Source: Paraglaciecola mesophila
GTDB lineage: Bacteria; Pseudomonadota; Gammaproteobacteria; Enterobacterales; Alteromonadaceae
DNA: 64,000 nt
Assembly (NCBI RefSeq): GCF_009906955.1
Contig: NZ_CP047656.1
Coordinates: 4,711,001 to 4,775,000 of the forward strand
Direction of reading: 5' to 3'
Shown here: positions 27,202 to 34,400 of the stretch, piece by piece
Layout of the letters: each line of letters starts with the position of its first letter
Numbering within the stretch: the first letter of the stretch is position 1
Position numbers and translations under genes: made by a program
The notes under the pieces: model-generated
What the model was told of the DNA's origin: nothing
The model's input: only the letters and a program-made list of their open reading frames with translations
Database searches by the model: none

Positions 27202-27474
27202 GTGACTACTATCTATTTTATAGTTGGTTTTACTTGTCTACACTTGGTCTTAGCATTTGTTAATGCTATTGGTATCAGAGGAGCGTTTTTTAAACAACAA
27301 AGCTCCATGAACCTTTGCTTAATAATTAATTGGCTAATCCCTATCGTCGGACCAACCATTACATACTTTATTGTTAGAAGTTCTTTTTCTAACACGTCGC
27401 CCGGCACACCCGTTGCAGATCAATCCGGAAGTAACGGACTATACACGGGGGCTGAAGGACGAAGCGATGATTGA
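27202..27474 (+). CDS. Cassette 2: small hydrophobic protein, possibly frameshifted
   Basis: 90 residues, apparent GTG start overlapping a four-codon ATG mini-ORF (MGLM stop). Two hydrophobic spans (TIYFIVGFTCLHLVLAFVNA and LCLIINWLIPIVGPTITYFI). The C-terminal 30 residues are low-complexity. A different frame from 27371 onwards (RRPAHPLQINPEVTDYTRGL, KDEAMIDFYAHWFGYFETAY) reads more like protein and runs to the attC, so a frameshift is possible. Confidence 0.5.
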   Translation: MTTIYFIVGFTCLHLVLAFVNAIGIRGAFFKQQSSMNLCLIINWLIPIVGPTITYFIVRSSFSNTSPGTPVADQSGSNGLYTGAEGRSDD

Positions 27475-27510
27475 TTTTTATGCCCATTGGTTTGGCTATT
27501 TTGAAACGGC

Positions 27511-27618
27511 ATATAACAACCCAATCAACACACTCACTTCGTTCGCTGGGACGCATACACGCGGGGCGGCTTCGCCATTATGCCCCACATGTATGCGCCC
27601 ATTATTGAAAAGTTATGT
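27511..27618 (+). repeat. attC site of cassette 2
   Basis: About 108 bp from ATATAACA to GTTATGT. Contains the array's shared core: CTCACTTCGTTCGCTGGGAC, an inverted arm with a GGCGGCTTCGCCATTATG apex, and CACATGTATGCGCCC before AAAAGTTATG. Confidence 0.85.
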
Positions 27619-27639
27619 TCTCCAAATGGATTTAGTGGA

Positions 27640-27909
27640 TTGAATAAAAGCAGAAAATTTAAACTTTGGTTATTAGCTTTGGTCGTCTGTATCGTTGGCT
27701 TTCAGATTTCTGCGCCAAGCATCATTTTTTATGCAAACCCGTTTTATATCGGCAGCTTCGTTTGCGCTATAGCAGTATTGATAAATACGCTGAATTACTT
27801 CTGTCCACAATGTAAAAGAAACCAGGTTGTGGATTCGTTGAGGCGGTTTAAGCTACCCAATGATACATGCCGTAATTGTGGTTATGCCTTTGGTAAAAAT
27901 GGTGTTTAG
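27640..27909 (+). CDS. Cassette 3: membrane protein with C-terminal zinc ribbon
   Basis: The frame is open upstream into the preceding attC, so the start within the cassette is uncertain. I use TTG 27640; the only in-frame ATGs lie inside attC2. About 89 residues: two hydrophobic spans (LWLLALVVCIVGFQISAPSI and YIGSFVCAIAVLINTLNYF), then CPQCKRN...CRNCGYAFG, a four-cysteine zinc ribbon. No family recognised. Confidence 0.5.
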   Translation: MNKSRKFKLWLLALVVCIVGFQISAPSIIFYANPFYIGSFVCAIAVLINTLNYFCPQCKRNQVVDSLRRFKLPNDTCRNCGYAFGKNGV

Positions 27910-27928
27910 TAACTTCGGTGGCTTAGAA

Positions 27929-28043
27929 CATAACAAGCGCATTAACACTCGCTGCGCTCGCTGGGGACAAAAACACGTGGGCACCCGGCGCTTCGCCTGA
28001 TATTGTAGCCCACGTGTTTTTGCCCGTTATGCGGGTGTTAGCT
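27929..28043 (+). repeat. attC site of cassette 3
   Basis: About 115 bp from CATAACAAGCGCATTAACAC to GTTAGCT. Long paired arms (AAAAACACGTGGGC and GCCCACGTGTTTTTGCCC) give a strong hairpin. Homologous to the other sites of the array. Confidence 0.88.
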
Positions 28044-28066
28044 GCAAGAATGAAAGCATACTTTAT

Positions 28067-28447
28067 TTGGTTGTTTTAATTGTATCTTTTGGACCATCCG
28101 CGATTTTATTAACCCTTGGGGTTATATTTAGTCCCGCTTGGATCTACGGCATATTCCAAAGTCAAATGGCTACCTTGGTTCCATTTCTATTGGTGGTAGC
28201 TGGTCTTTTAGGCTTTTGGGGGATGCTTGGACTTAACAATCTAACGCTTTATCCGCATAAAACAGATACTCCACCTAAACGCTTAATTGTTTATCTATCT
28301 TTAGGCTGTATAGCTTCATTAACTGCAACTGTTTTTGCAACATATATGGATTGGCTTCTGGCTATTGCTATGTTTCTACCAATTCCAGTAACTGCTTGTC
28401 TTACATATCGCAATAGAGCATATTTTCATAAGCAAGTTTGCAGCTAA
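28067..28447 (+). CDS. Cassette 4: four-helix membrane protein, N-terminus disturbed
   Basis: 126 residues, nearly all hydrophobic, with about four spans. The apparent start is TTG 28067. A normal ATG at 28050 opens MKAYFIWLF and then stops; shifting frame within the following T-rich run would join it to the main frame, so a one-base indel or sequencing error may have split the true start. The stop lies inside the R'' end of the attC. Confidence 0.45.
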   Translation: MVVLIVSFGPSAILLTLGVIFSPAWIYGIFQSQMATLVPFLLVVAGLLGFWGMLGLNNLTLYPHKTDTPPKRLIVYLSLGCIASLTATVFATYMDWLLAIAMFLPIPVTACLTYRNRAYFHKQVCS

Positions 28448-28547
28448 CAAACAACTGTTGGCGCTCACTGCGTTCGCTGGGACACAAACACATGGGCTGC
28501 TTCGCATTATAGCCCACATGTCCGCGCCTCTTATTTAAAAGTTATGC
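28442..28547 (+). repeat. attC site of cassette 4
   Basis: About 106 bp from AGCTAACA to GTTATGC, with the shared core (CACTGCGTTCGCTGGGACAC, GGGCTGCTTCGCATTATAGC CC) and TTATTTAAAAGTTA end typical of this array. Confidence 0.85.
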
Positions 28548-28572
28548 ACTCAGAAAATTACGCTGGTATTTC

Positions 28573-28589
28573 GTAACCCTCAAGGTTAC
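28573..28589 (+). promoter_or_regulatory. Candidate HigA operator
   Basis: A perfect 6-bp dyad GTAACC-CTCAA-GGTTAC lies 9 bp before the higB start. Antitoxins of this class repress their own operon by binding such palindromes. The assignment is by position and symmetry. Confidence 0.55.
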
Positions 28590-28598
28590 ACTTAAGTC

Positions 28599-28877
28599 AT
28601 GATTAAGAGTTTTATACATAAAGGCCTTCAGAAGTTTTACGCTAAAGGAACCACATCAGGAATTCAGAAAAAGCACGAAAAAAAGCTTCGTCTTATTCTG
28701 TCGAATCTCGATCAAGCCGAAACACCTGATGACATGGATTTACCCGGCCTTTATATGCACAAACTCAAAGGTAACAGAAATGATATTTGGTCTGTCCGGG
28801 TAAGTGGAAACTGGAGGGTTACATACTGCTTTGTTGGACGAGATGTTGAAATCGTTAATTACGAGGATTATCACTAA
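28599..28877 (+). CDS. higB: Cassette 5: HigB toxin (RelE superfamily)
   Basis: 92 residues with HigB hallmarks: MIKSFIHKGLQKFYAKGTTS, LPGLYMHKLKGNRNDIWSVR, VSGNWRVTYCFVGRDVEIVN YEDYH. Members are ribosome-dependent mRNA endonucleases. Toxin first, antitoxin second, with stop/start overlap TAATG, the usual order for higBA. Carrying a TA pair may stabilise the cassette array. Confidence 0.92.
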   Translation: MIKSFIHKGLQKFYAKGTTSGIQKKHEKKLRLILSNLDQAETPDDMDLPGLYMHKLKGNRNDIWSVRVSGNWRVTYCFVGRDVEIVNYEDYH

Positions 28878-29173
28878 TGAATATGCATAACCCTGCGCAT
28901 CCCGGTGAGATACTCAAAGATCTTGTTATTGATGCTCTAGAACTGACTATTACTGATGTAGCGCAACATTTAGATGTGAGCCGTAAAACATTATCGAAAG
29001 TTCTTAATGGCAATGGGGCTATTACCCCAGAGATGGCTCTTCGTCTTGAACTAGTTTTCGGTAAGCCTTCTGCGGCCCATTGGCTTCGTTTGCAAAATGC
29101 TTTTGATTTGTGGCAAACAAGACAATATCAAAGCTCTTTACATGTCTCACCGTATAATATGACTATGGTATAA
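28877..29173 (+). CDS. higA: Cassette 5: HigA antitoxin
   Basis: 98 residues of the XRE HigA/VapI type. NPAHPGEILKDLVIDALELT is the family N-terminus, and the helix-turn-helix is ITDVAQHLDVSRKTLSKVLN GNGAITPEMALRLE. It neutralises HigB and represses the operon, probably via the palindrome at 28573-28589. Starts on the last base of the higB stop. Confidence 0.92.
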   Translation: MNMHNPAHPGEILKDLVIDALELTITDVAQHLDVSRKTLSKVLNGNGAITPEMALRLELVFGKPSAAHWLRLQNAFDLWQTRQYQSSLHVSPYNMTMV

Positions 29174-29178
29174 AATGC

Positions 29179-29293
29179 GCATAACAAAAAATCAAGTCCG
29201 CCCGCTGCGCGGGCTGGGACGCAAACATGCGGGCTGACTCGCTACGCTCAGACTTTAGCCCACATGTCCGCGCCCCTTATATAGAAGTTAGTA
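29179..29293 (+). repeat. attC site of cassette 5
   Basis: About 115 bp from GCATAACA to GTTAGTA. It keeps the array core, with GCTGGGACGCAAACATGCGG and CCCACATGTCCGCGCCCCTT as the outer arms; the apex loop is longer than in its neighbours. Confidence 0.85.
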
Positions 29294-29316
29294 GCCATAT
29301 GAAAATGGAGACAGCA

Positions 29317-29550
29317 GTGGAAATAGATGAAGATAAAATCGATGAAGCGGCACTTGCTCTGTTTTACCTTACTCTGCATGACAAGTTTGGTAGGGCCTGG
29401 AAACAAATAGATTGGAGTATCACCGATCGGCTTTATGAAAAAGGTTATATTCACGACCCTGTCGGCAAATCAAAGTCTGTTGTTTTAACTGAAGAAGGTC
29501 TCGCAAAATCAGAAGAGCTCTTCAAAAAGTTATTCGTCAAAAGTGAGTGA
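29317..29550 (+). CDS. Cassette 6: DUF6429-family protein
   Basis: I choose GTG 29317 (77 residues, starting MEIDEDKIDEAALALFYLTL) because a GGAG site lies 8 bases before it. ATG 29299 is an alternative, six codons upstream. DRLYEKGYIHDPVGKSKSVV LTEEGLAKSEELF is characteristic of DUF6429, small proteins repeatedly found as integron cassettes. The fold resembles a winged helix. The function is unknown. Confidence 0.75.
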   Translation: MEIDEDKIDEAALALFYLTLHDKFGRAWKQIDWSITDRLYEKGYIHDPVGKSKSVVLTEEGLAKSEELFKKLFVKSE

Positions 29551-29593
29551 GCACTGTGCGTAACTCTAAACTGTTACTCTAGGATGTATTAGC

Positions 29594-29700
29594 GTGGCAA
29601 CTACAAGCCAATCAACGCGCTCACTTAGTTCGCTGGGACACAAACAGTCAGGCGGCTTCGCCATTATAGCCTGCCTGTGCACCATATTTAAGTGTTAGAT
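29594..29700 (+). repeat. attC site of cassette 6
   Basis: About 107 bp ending GTTAGAT. The internal core is conserved (AAGCCAATCAACGCGCTCAC, GGCGGCTTCGCCATTATAGC), but the left end reads GGCAACTACAAGCC rather than CATAACAAGC, so the R'' box is degenerate and recombination may be weak. Confidence 0.75.
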
Positions 29701-29723
29701 ATCACGAGGACGTTTTAGCATTT

Positions 29724-30146
29724 ATGATCCAAACTCTTGAAATTAAATTGCTTGAAGGAATTTATTTTGATCAACCATGGTCGTGTACCTTAGAAATTCC
29801 AATTGATCACAGCTTGGAGGAGTTGCATCTCGCCATTCAGCATGCAGTCGATTTTGAAAATGATCACCTTTATGAATTTATAGTCGGCAATAGCCCTAGA
29901 TCTCGCTCCTCAACCAATTTTGACTGTCAGAGCGACGAAATCTACGAAACCAGTGTTGAGAAATTATTGGAAGGCTCCAAAGGAAAGAAGGTTTTTTACT
30001 ATTTTGACTTCGGTGATAGTTGGTTATTTCAACTCAAAAAAAGTAGAAAAAAGCCTGTTGAGGAAAATCCGGATACTTTTTACCCTAGAGTTGTCAGTGA
30101 AAACGGTAAAAAACCAATTCAATATCCTGACTGGGATGAGATGTAG
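29724..30146 (+). CDS. Cassette 7: pRiA4b ORF-3-like protein
   Basis: 140 residues. QTLEIKLLEG, the LEELHLAIQHAVDFENDHLYE F segment and YYFDFGDSWLFQL are the pattern of the plasmid pRiA4b ORF-3 family (also a passenger in IS1096-type elements). The family is common on mobile DNA but has no established function. A GAGGA site lies upstream. Confidence 0.8.
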   Translation: MIQTLEIKLLEGIYFDQPWSCTLEIPIDHSLEELHLAIQHAVDFENDHLYEFIVGNSPRSRSSTNFDCQSDEIYETSVEKLLEGSKGKKVFYYFDFGDSWLFQLKKSRKKPVEENPDTFYPRVVSENGKKPIQYPDWDEM

Positions 30147-30150
30147 AGTG

Positions 30151-30259
30151 CCATCATACAAGCGCATTAACACTCGCTGGGGACAAAAACACGTGGGCTC
30201 CCAGCGCTTCGCTTAATATTATGCCCTACGTGCATGCGGCCCTTATTTAAAAGTTAGCT
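30151..30259 (+). repeat. attC site of cassette 7
   Basis: About 109 bp ending AAAAGTTAGCT. The core GCGCATTAACACTCGCTGGG and CACGTGGGCTCCCAGCGCTT matches attC of cassette 3 closely. The left box (CATCATACAAGC) has lost the usual TAAC. Confidence 0.78.
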
Positions 30260-30274
30260 GCCACGGTGCAGTAA

Positions 30275-30333
30275 TGTACAACTTCCTGTACATGTTCTCA
30301 TTTCCGATCTAAACTTGTTCCATATAATGTACA
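30275..30333 (+). promoter_or_regulatory. yefM operator and -10 element
   Basis: Three TGTACA hexamers at 30275-30280, 30287-30292 and 30328-30333. TGTACA is the known core bound by the YefM-YoeB complex in Escherichia coli. The third overlaps a TATAAT at 30323-30328, so binding would block the promoter. A clear -35 is not visible. Confidence 0.75.
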
Positions 30334-30346
30334 AGTGAGGTGCGAA

Positions 30347-30601
30347 ATGAGAATAGTCACTTTTACCGAAGCACGAAATGGTCTAAAAGCCGTTTTGGAC
30401 AATGTAATCAACGATGCAGATACTACAGTAATCACTCGCCGTGATTCTGAAGATGCTGTTGTAATGTCATTAGATTACTACAACAGCCTTATGGAAACCG
30501 TTCATCTACTTCGTTCTCCAGCGAATGCTGAACACTTAAATCGTTCAATTGCACAGTTTAAAGCGGCAAAAACGACCCAGCGAGAACTTATTGGTGAGTA
30601 A
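30347..30601 (+). CDS. yefM: Cassette 8: YefM antitoxin
   Basis: I choose ATG 30347 (84 residues, MRIVTFTEARNGLKAVLDNV) with a GAGG site 7 bases upstream, rather than GTG 30335. TTVITRRDSEDAVVMSLDYY NSLMET is the Phd/YefM DNA-binding and dimer region; the acidic, disordered tail wraps YoeB. It represses its own operon through TGTACA sites. Confidence 0.92.
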   Translation: MRIVTFTEARNGLKAVLDNVINDADTTVITRRDSEDAVVMSLDYYNSLMETVHLLRSPANAEHLNRSIAQFKAAKTTQRELIGE

Positions 30602-30857
30602 CAGGTTATTATCATGGACTGATGAAGCTTGGAGTAGTTACGTCTATTGGCAGACTCAAGACAAGAAAACCTTAAAACGTATCAATAAGTTAATTTCCGA
30701 TGTTAAGCGTTCTCCATTTGATGGAATTGGCAAGCCGGAACCTCTTAAAGAACATCTTTCAGGTTTCTGGTCCCGCAGAATAGATGACACCAACCGTTTG
30801 GTATATGCCGTGGATGATACCGCAATTACGGTTATCTCGTGTCGTTACCATTACTAG
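30594..30857 (+). CDS. yoeB: Cassette 8: YoeB toxin
   Basis: 87 residues from GTG 30594, which overlaps the yefM stop by 8 bases (GTGAGTAA). LLSWTDEAWSSYVYWQTQDK K, IKxL-like spacing and the C-terminal SRRIDDTNRLVYAVDD...SCRYHY are those of YoeB, with the terminal His-Tyr needed for mRNA cleavage present. It appears intact. Confidence 0.92.
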   Translation: MSNRLLSWTDEAWSSYVYWQTQDKKTLKRINKLISDVKRSPFDGIGKPEPLKEHLSGFWSRRIDDTNRLVYAVDDTAITVISCRYHY

Positions 30858-30958
30858 TAGGTGGCGGTAAGCCGCTCGCCGGCTCGCAGGGACAAATACA
30901 CGTGGGCCGCTTCGCCATTATGCCCTACGTGCATGCGTCCCTTATTTAAAAGTCATTG
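30858..30958 (+). repeat. Degenerate attC site of cassette 8 (array end)
   Basis: The core is recognisable (CGGCTCGCAGGGACAAATAC, CGTGGGCCGCTTCGCCATTA, TTATTTAAAAGTCA), but the right box reads GTCATTG instead of GTTAnnn and the left box is lost. This probably fixes the last cassette in place. Confidence 0.65.
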
Positions 30959-31420
30959 ACAGATCGCTAACCCACCACAGTGAGCACTCGATTAAAAATT
31001 CATGACCGTCGGGAAATGGCACATAGCCGCCTTTTTAATTTGGTTCAGCTCTCTCTTGGCGACATGAAACTTCGGATTCCTTTTCTTTCCACCTCAGCCT
31101 TTTATTGACTTCTCGTATGTTTATAACGTGTGGCATAAATACTAATCCGAGGCTCTGCCGCCTACAGCGACATATTACGCCCACGTGATTCAGTTAAATT
31201 CAGTGTATTCAGTTCAATTCATTTAATTCCCTATGTGATTCACTTTGCTTCACTTAAGTGCTAGGTGTGTTTCTTAGGCAATTTATTCTGTGTCATTGTG
31301 TTAATTCTTCGTTGGTCAATTTTAGAGGCAGCAAAACCCTATTTCACCTTGTGAATAAACACACACGGTCACGCGCGTTGTATAGCGGAACCACTCTATC
31401 GAACATGTAAAGGAAAGATC
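30959..31420. other. Intergenic region after the integron
   Basis: No gene seen. At about 31188-31256, ATTCA recurs roughly every 9-10 bases (ATTCAGTTA, ATTCAGTGT, ATTCAGTTC, ATTCATTTA), a helically phased AT-rich tract that could be curved DNA or a regulator site for the downstream large gene. A ribosome site (AAAGGAAAG) precedes the ATG at 31421. Confidence 0.4.
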
Positions 31421-34400
31421 ATGGATACTAGAAACGTTACGTACAACCAGCGAGAGCCTGATGTTCACCACGAACATTCAGCCGGCTCTTTTTCTAAGCG
31501 TTCTATACAGCATTATTGGTTAATGCTATGCAGCTTACTCTTATTGTGCACTGGAGCGAGTCAAGTTCAGGCGGCAGATTTGGTTAACGGCGGCTCAGTA
31601 TCTGGCGCTATCTCGGTAGCAGGGGAAGAAGATACTTGGACGTTTAACGCTACAGCGGGTGAGCGGATTAATATTCAAATAGTGGATGTGGACGAAACTG
31701 ACTTTTTCCCATTCATGACTCTTTATGCACCTGATGGCACACGCGTAACTTCGGCAAGTAATTATACAGTGGCAAACATTTATAATATTGAAGCCTCTGA
31801 AACGGGTACCTATTCTCTAGTCGTTCAAGACGGCACCTCTCGGCAGGATAATACAGGCGCTTATGGACTTCATTTTGCTAAGTCTATCGGTGCCAATGAA
31901 AACGGCACGCTGAATAATGGCGGCTCAGTGAGCGGCGATATTAGTCTAGGAGATTTAGATACTTGGACGTTCGAGGCAACGGAAGGTGAAAGACTGAACA
32001 TTCAAATAGTGGATGTGGACGAAACTGACTTTTTCCCATTCATGACACTTTATGCACCAGATGGAACCCGTGTAGGGGGTGCGAGTAATTACACGGTGGC
32101 TAACTTATACAATATTGCGGCCACACAGACAGGAACGTACATCTTGCTAGTGCAAGACGGTACAAGTCGACGTGAACAGGTGGGTAATTATGAAGTGCAC
32201 TTTGCTAAGTCCATTGGCGCTAACGAAAACGGCACGCTGAATAATGGCGGCTCAGTGGGCGGCGATATTAGCCTAGGAGATTTAGATACTTGGACGTTTG
32301 AGGCAACGGAAGGTGAAAGACTGAATATTCAAATAGTGGATGTGGACGAAACCGACTTTTTCCCATTCATGACACTTTATGCACCAGATGGAACCCGTGT
32401 AGGGGGTGCGAGTAATTACACGGTGGCTAACTTATACAATATTGCGGCCACACAGACAGGAACGTACATCTTGCTAGTGCAAGACGGTACAAGTCGACGT
32501 GAACAGGTGGGTAATTATGAAGTGCACTTTGCGAAGTCCATTGGCGCGAATGAAAACGGCTCGTTGATTAACGGCGGCGCAGTGAGCGGCGATATTAGCC
32601 TAGGGGATTTAGATACTTGGACGTTCGAGGCAACGGAAGGTGAAAGACTGAACATTCAAATAGTGGATGTGGACGAAACTGACTTTTTCCCATTCATGAC
32701 ACTTTATGCACCAGATGGAACCCGTGTAGGGGGTGCGAGTAATTACACGGTGGCTAACTTATACAATATTGCGGCCACACAGACAGGAACGTACATCTTG
32801 CTAGTGCAAGACGGTACAAGTCGACGTGAACAGGTGGGTAATTATGAAGTGCACTTTGCGAAGTCCATTGGCGCTAACGAAAACGGCACGCTGAATAATG
32901 GCGGCTCAGTGGGCGGCGATATTAGCCTAGGAGATTTAGATACTTGGACGTTTGAGGCAACGGAAGGTGAAAGACTGAATATTCAAATAGTGGATGTGGA
33001 CGAAACCGACTTTTTCCCATTCATGACACTTTATACACCAGATGGAACCCGTGTAGGGAGTGCGAGTAATTACACGGTGGCTAACTTATACAATATTGCG
33101 GCTACACAGACAGGAACGTACATCTTGCTTGTGCAAGACGGTACAAGTCGACGTGAACAGGTGGGTAATTATGAAGTGCACTTTGCGAAGTCCATTGGCG
33201 CTAACGAAAACGGCACGCTGAATAATGGCGGCTCAGTGGGCGGCGATATTAGCCTAGGGGATTTAGATACCTGGACATTTGAGGCGGTTGCCGGTGAACG
33301 TTTGCATATTCAGCTTTCGGATATCTTACGCAATACATATTTCCCATTCATGACACTTTATGCACCGGACGGTAGTAGAGTCAGCAGCGCCAGCAACTAT
33401 TCTGTTGCTAACTTGAGAAATATTTTAGCTGCACAAACTGGAACTTACACACTGCTAGTGCAGGATGGCACAAGTCGACGCGACCAAATAAGCGATTATG
33501 AAATTCACTTCGCTAAGTCTCTCGGTGCTAATGAGCACGGGAAGTTGAGTGGTGCTGGTACTTATTTTGAAACGATTACTCAAGGTGACATTGATACATT
33601 TACCTTTGATGGAGTGGTGGGTGATGAAGTGACCTTGGTCATGCGTGAGATTGACACCGTAAACTTATACCCCTTTATGACGGTGCATAACCCCGATGGA
33701 AGTTACCTCACTAGTGCAGCCGATTATTCCAATGCTGGACTCTATGATTTAAGTCTACCAATGAATGGCACCTATACACTTGTGCTAAGTGATGGGACAT
33801 CAGGCAAAGATCAGATTGGCGACTACGTCCTCGAATATAATCTGCCCACCGCTGCTCCTGATCCGCAAAAACCGATAGCGACTGCGTCTTCTGCGCCAAC
33901 GCTATTTAAAGATCAAGTTATTCAACTCAACGGTTCAGGCTCTTTCGATCCAGATGAAGCACCTGAGGCGCTTACGTATAGTTGGGTATTGGTTTCGGCG
34001 CCTGATAATAGCACCGTGACTCAAGCAGATATTGTTGAGCCAGAGAGCGCGAATGCCAGTGTGCAACCTGATGTGTATGGTGAGTACCGTTTCGAGCTCA
34101 TAGTCAGTGATGGTTTACTCAGTGACAGTGCGATTGTTACCGTGACGGTTATCAATCGAGCCCCTATCGCCCATGCCGGGAACGATCAAAACACCGAGTT
34201 AAATGAGCTTACCCAACTCGATGGCAGTGCATCAAGTGATGCTGACGGTGATTTACTGACTTACGCTTGGTCTGTGGCGTCAGTGCCCTCTGGCAGTGCA
34301 GTGACTGAACTACAAGGCAGTACGAGTGTTAATCCAAGCTTTACCCCTGATGTGGCGGGTGACTATGTGTTTACTCTTGTGGTGAGTGATGCTGAAGATA

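Noticed and set aside
31188..31256. ATTCA-rich tract as an iteron replication origin
   Set aside because: Units are short and irregular, with no replication initiator gene or DnaA boxes recognised nearby.
31889..33523. Regular repeats considered as CRISPR or satellite DNA
   Set aside because: The period is 327 bp, in frame, and encodes PPC-like domains within one ORF.
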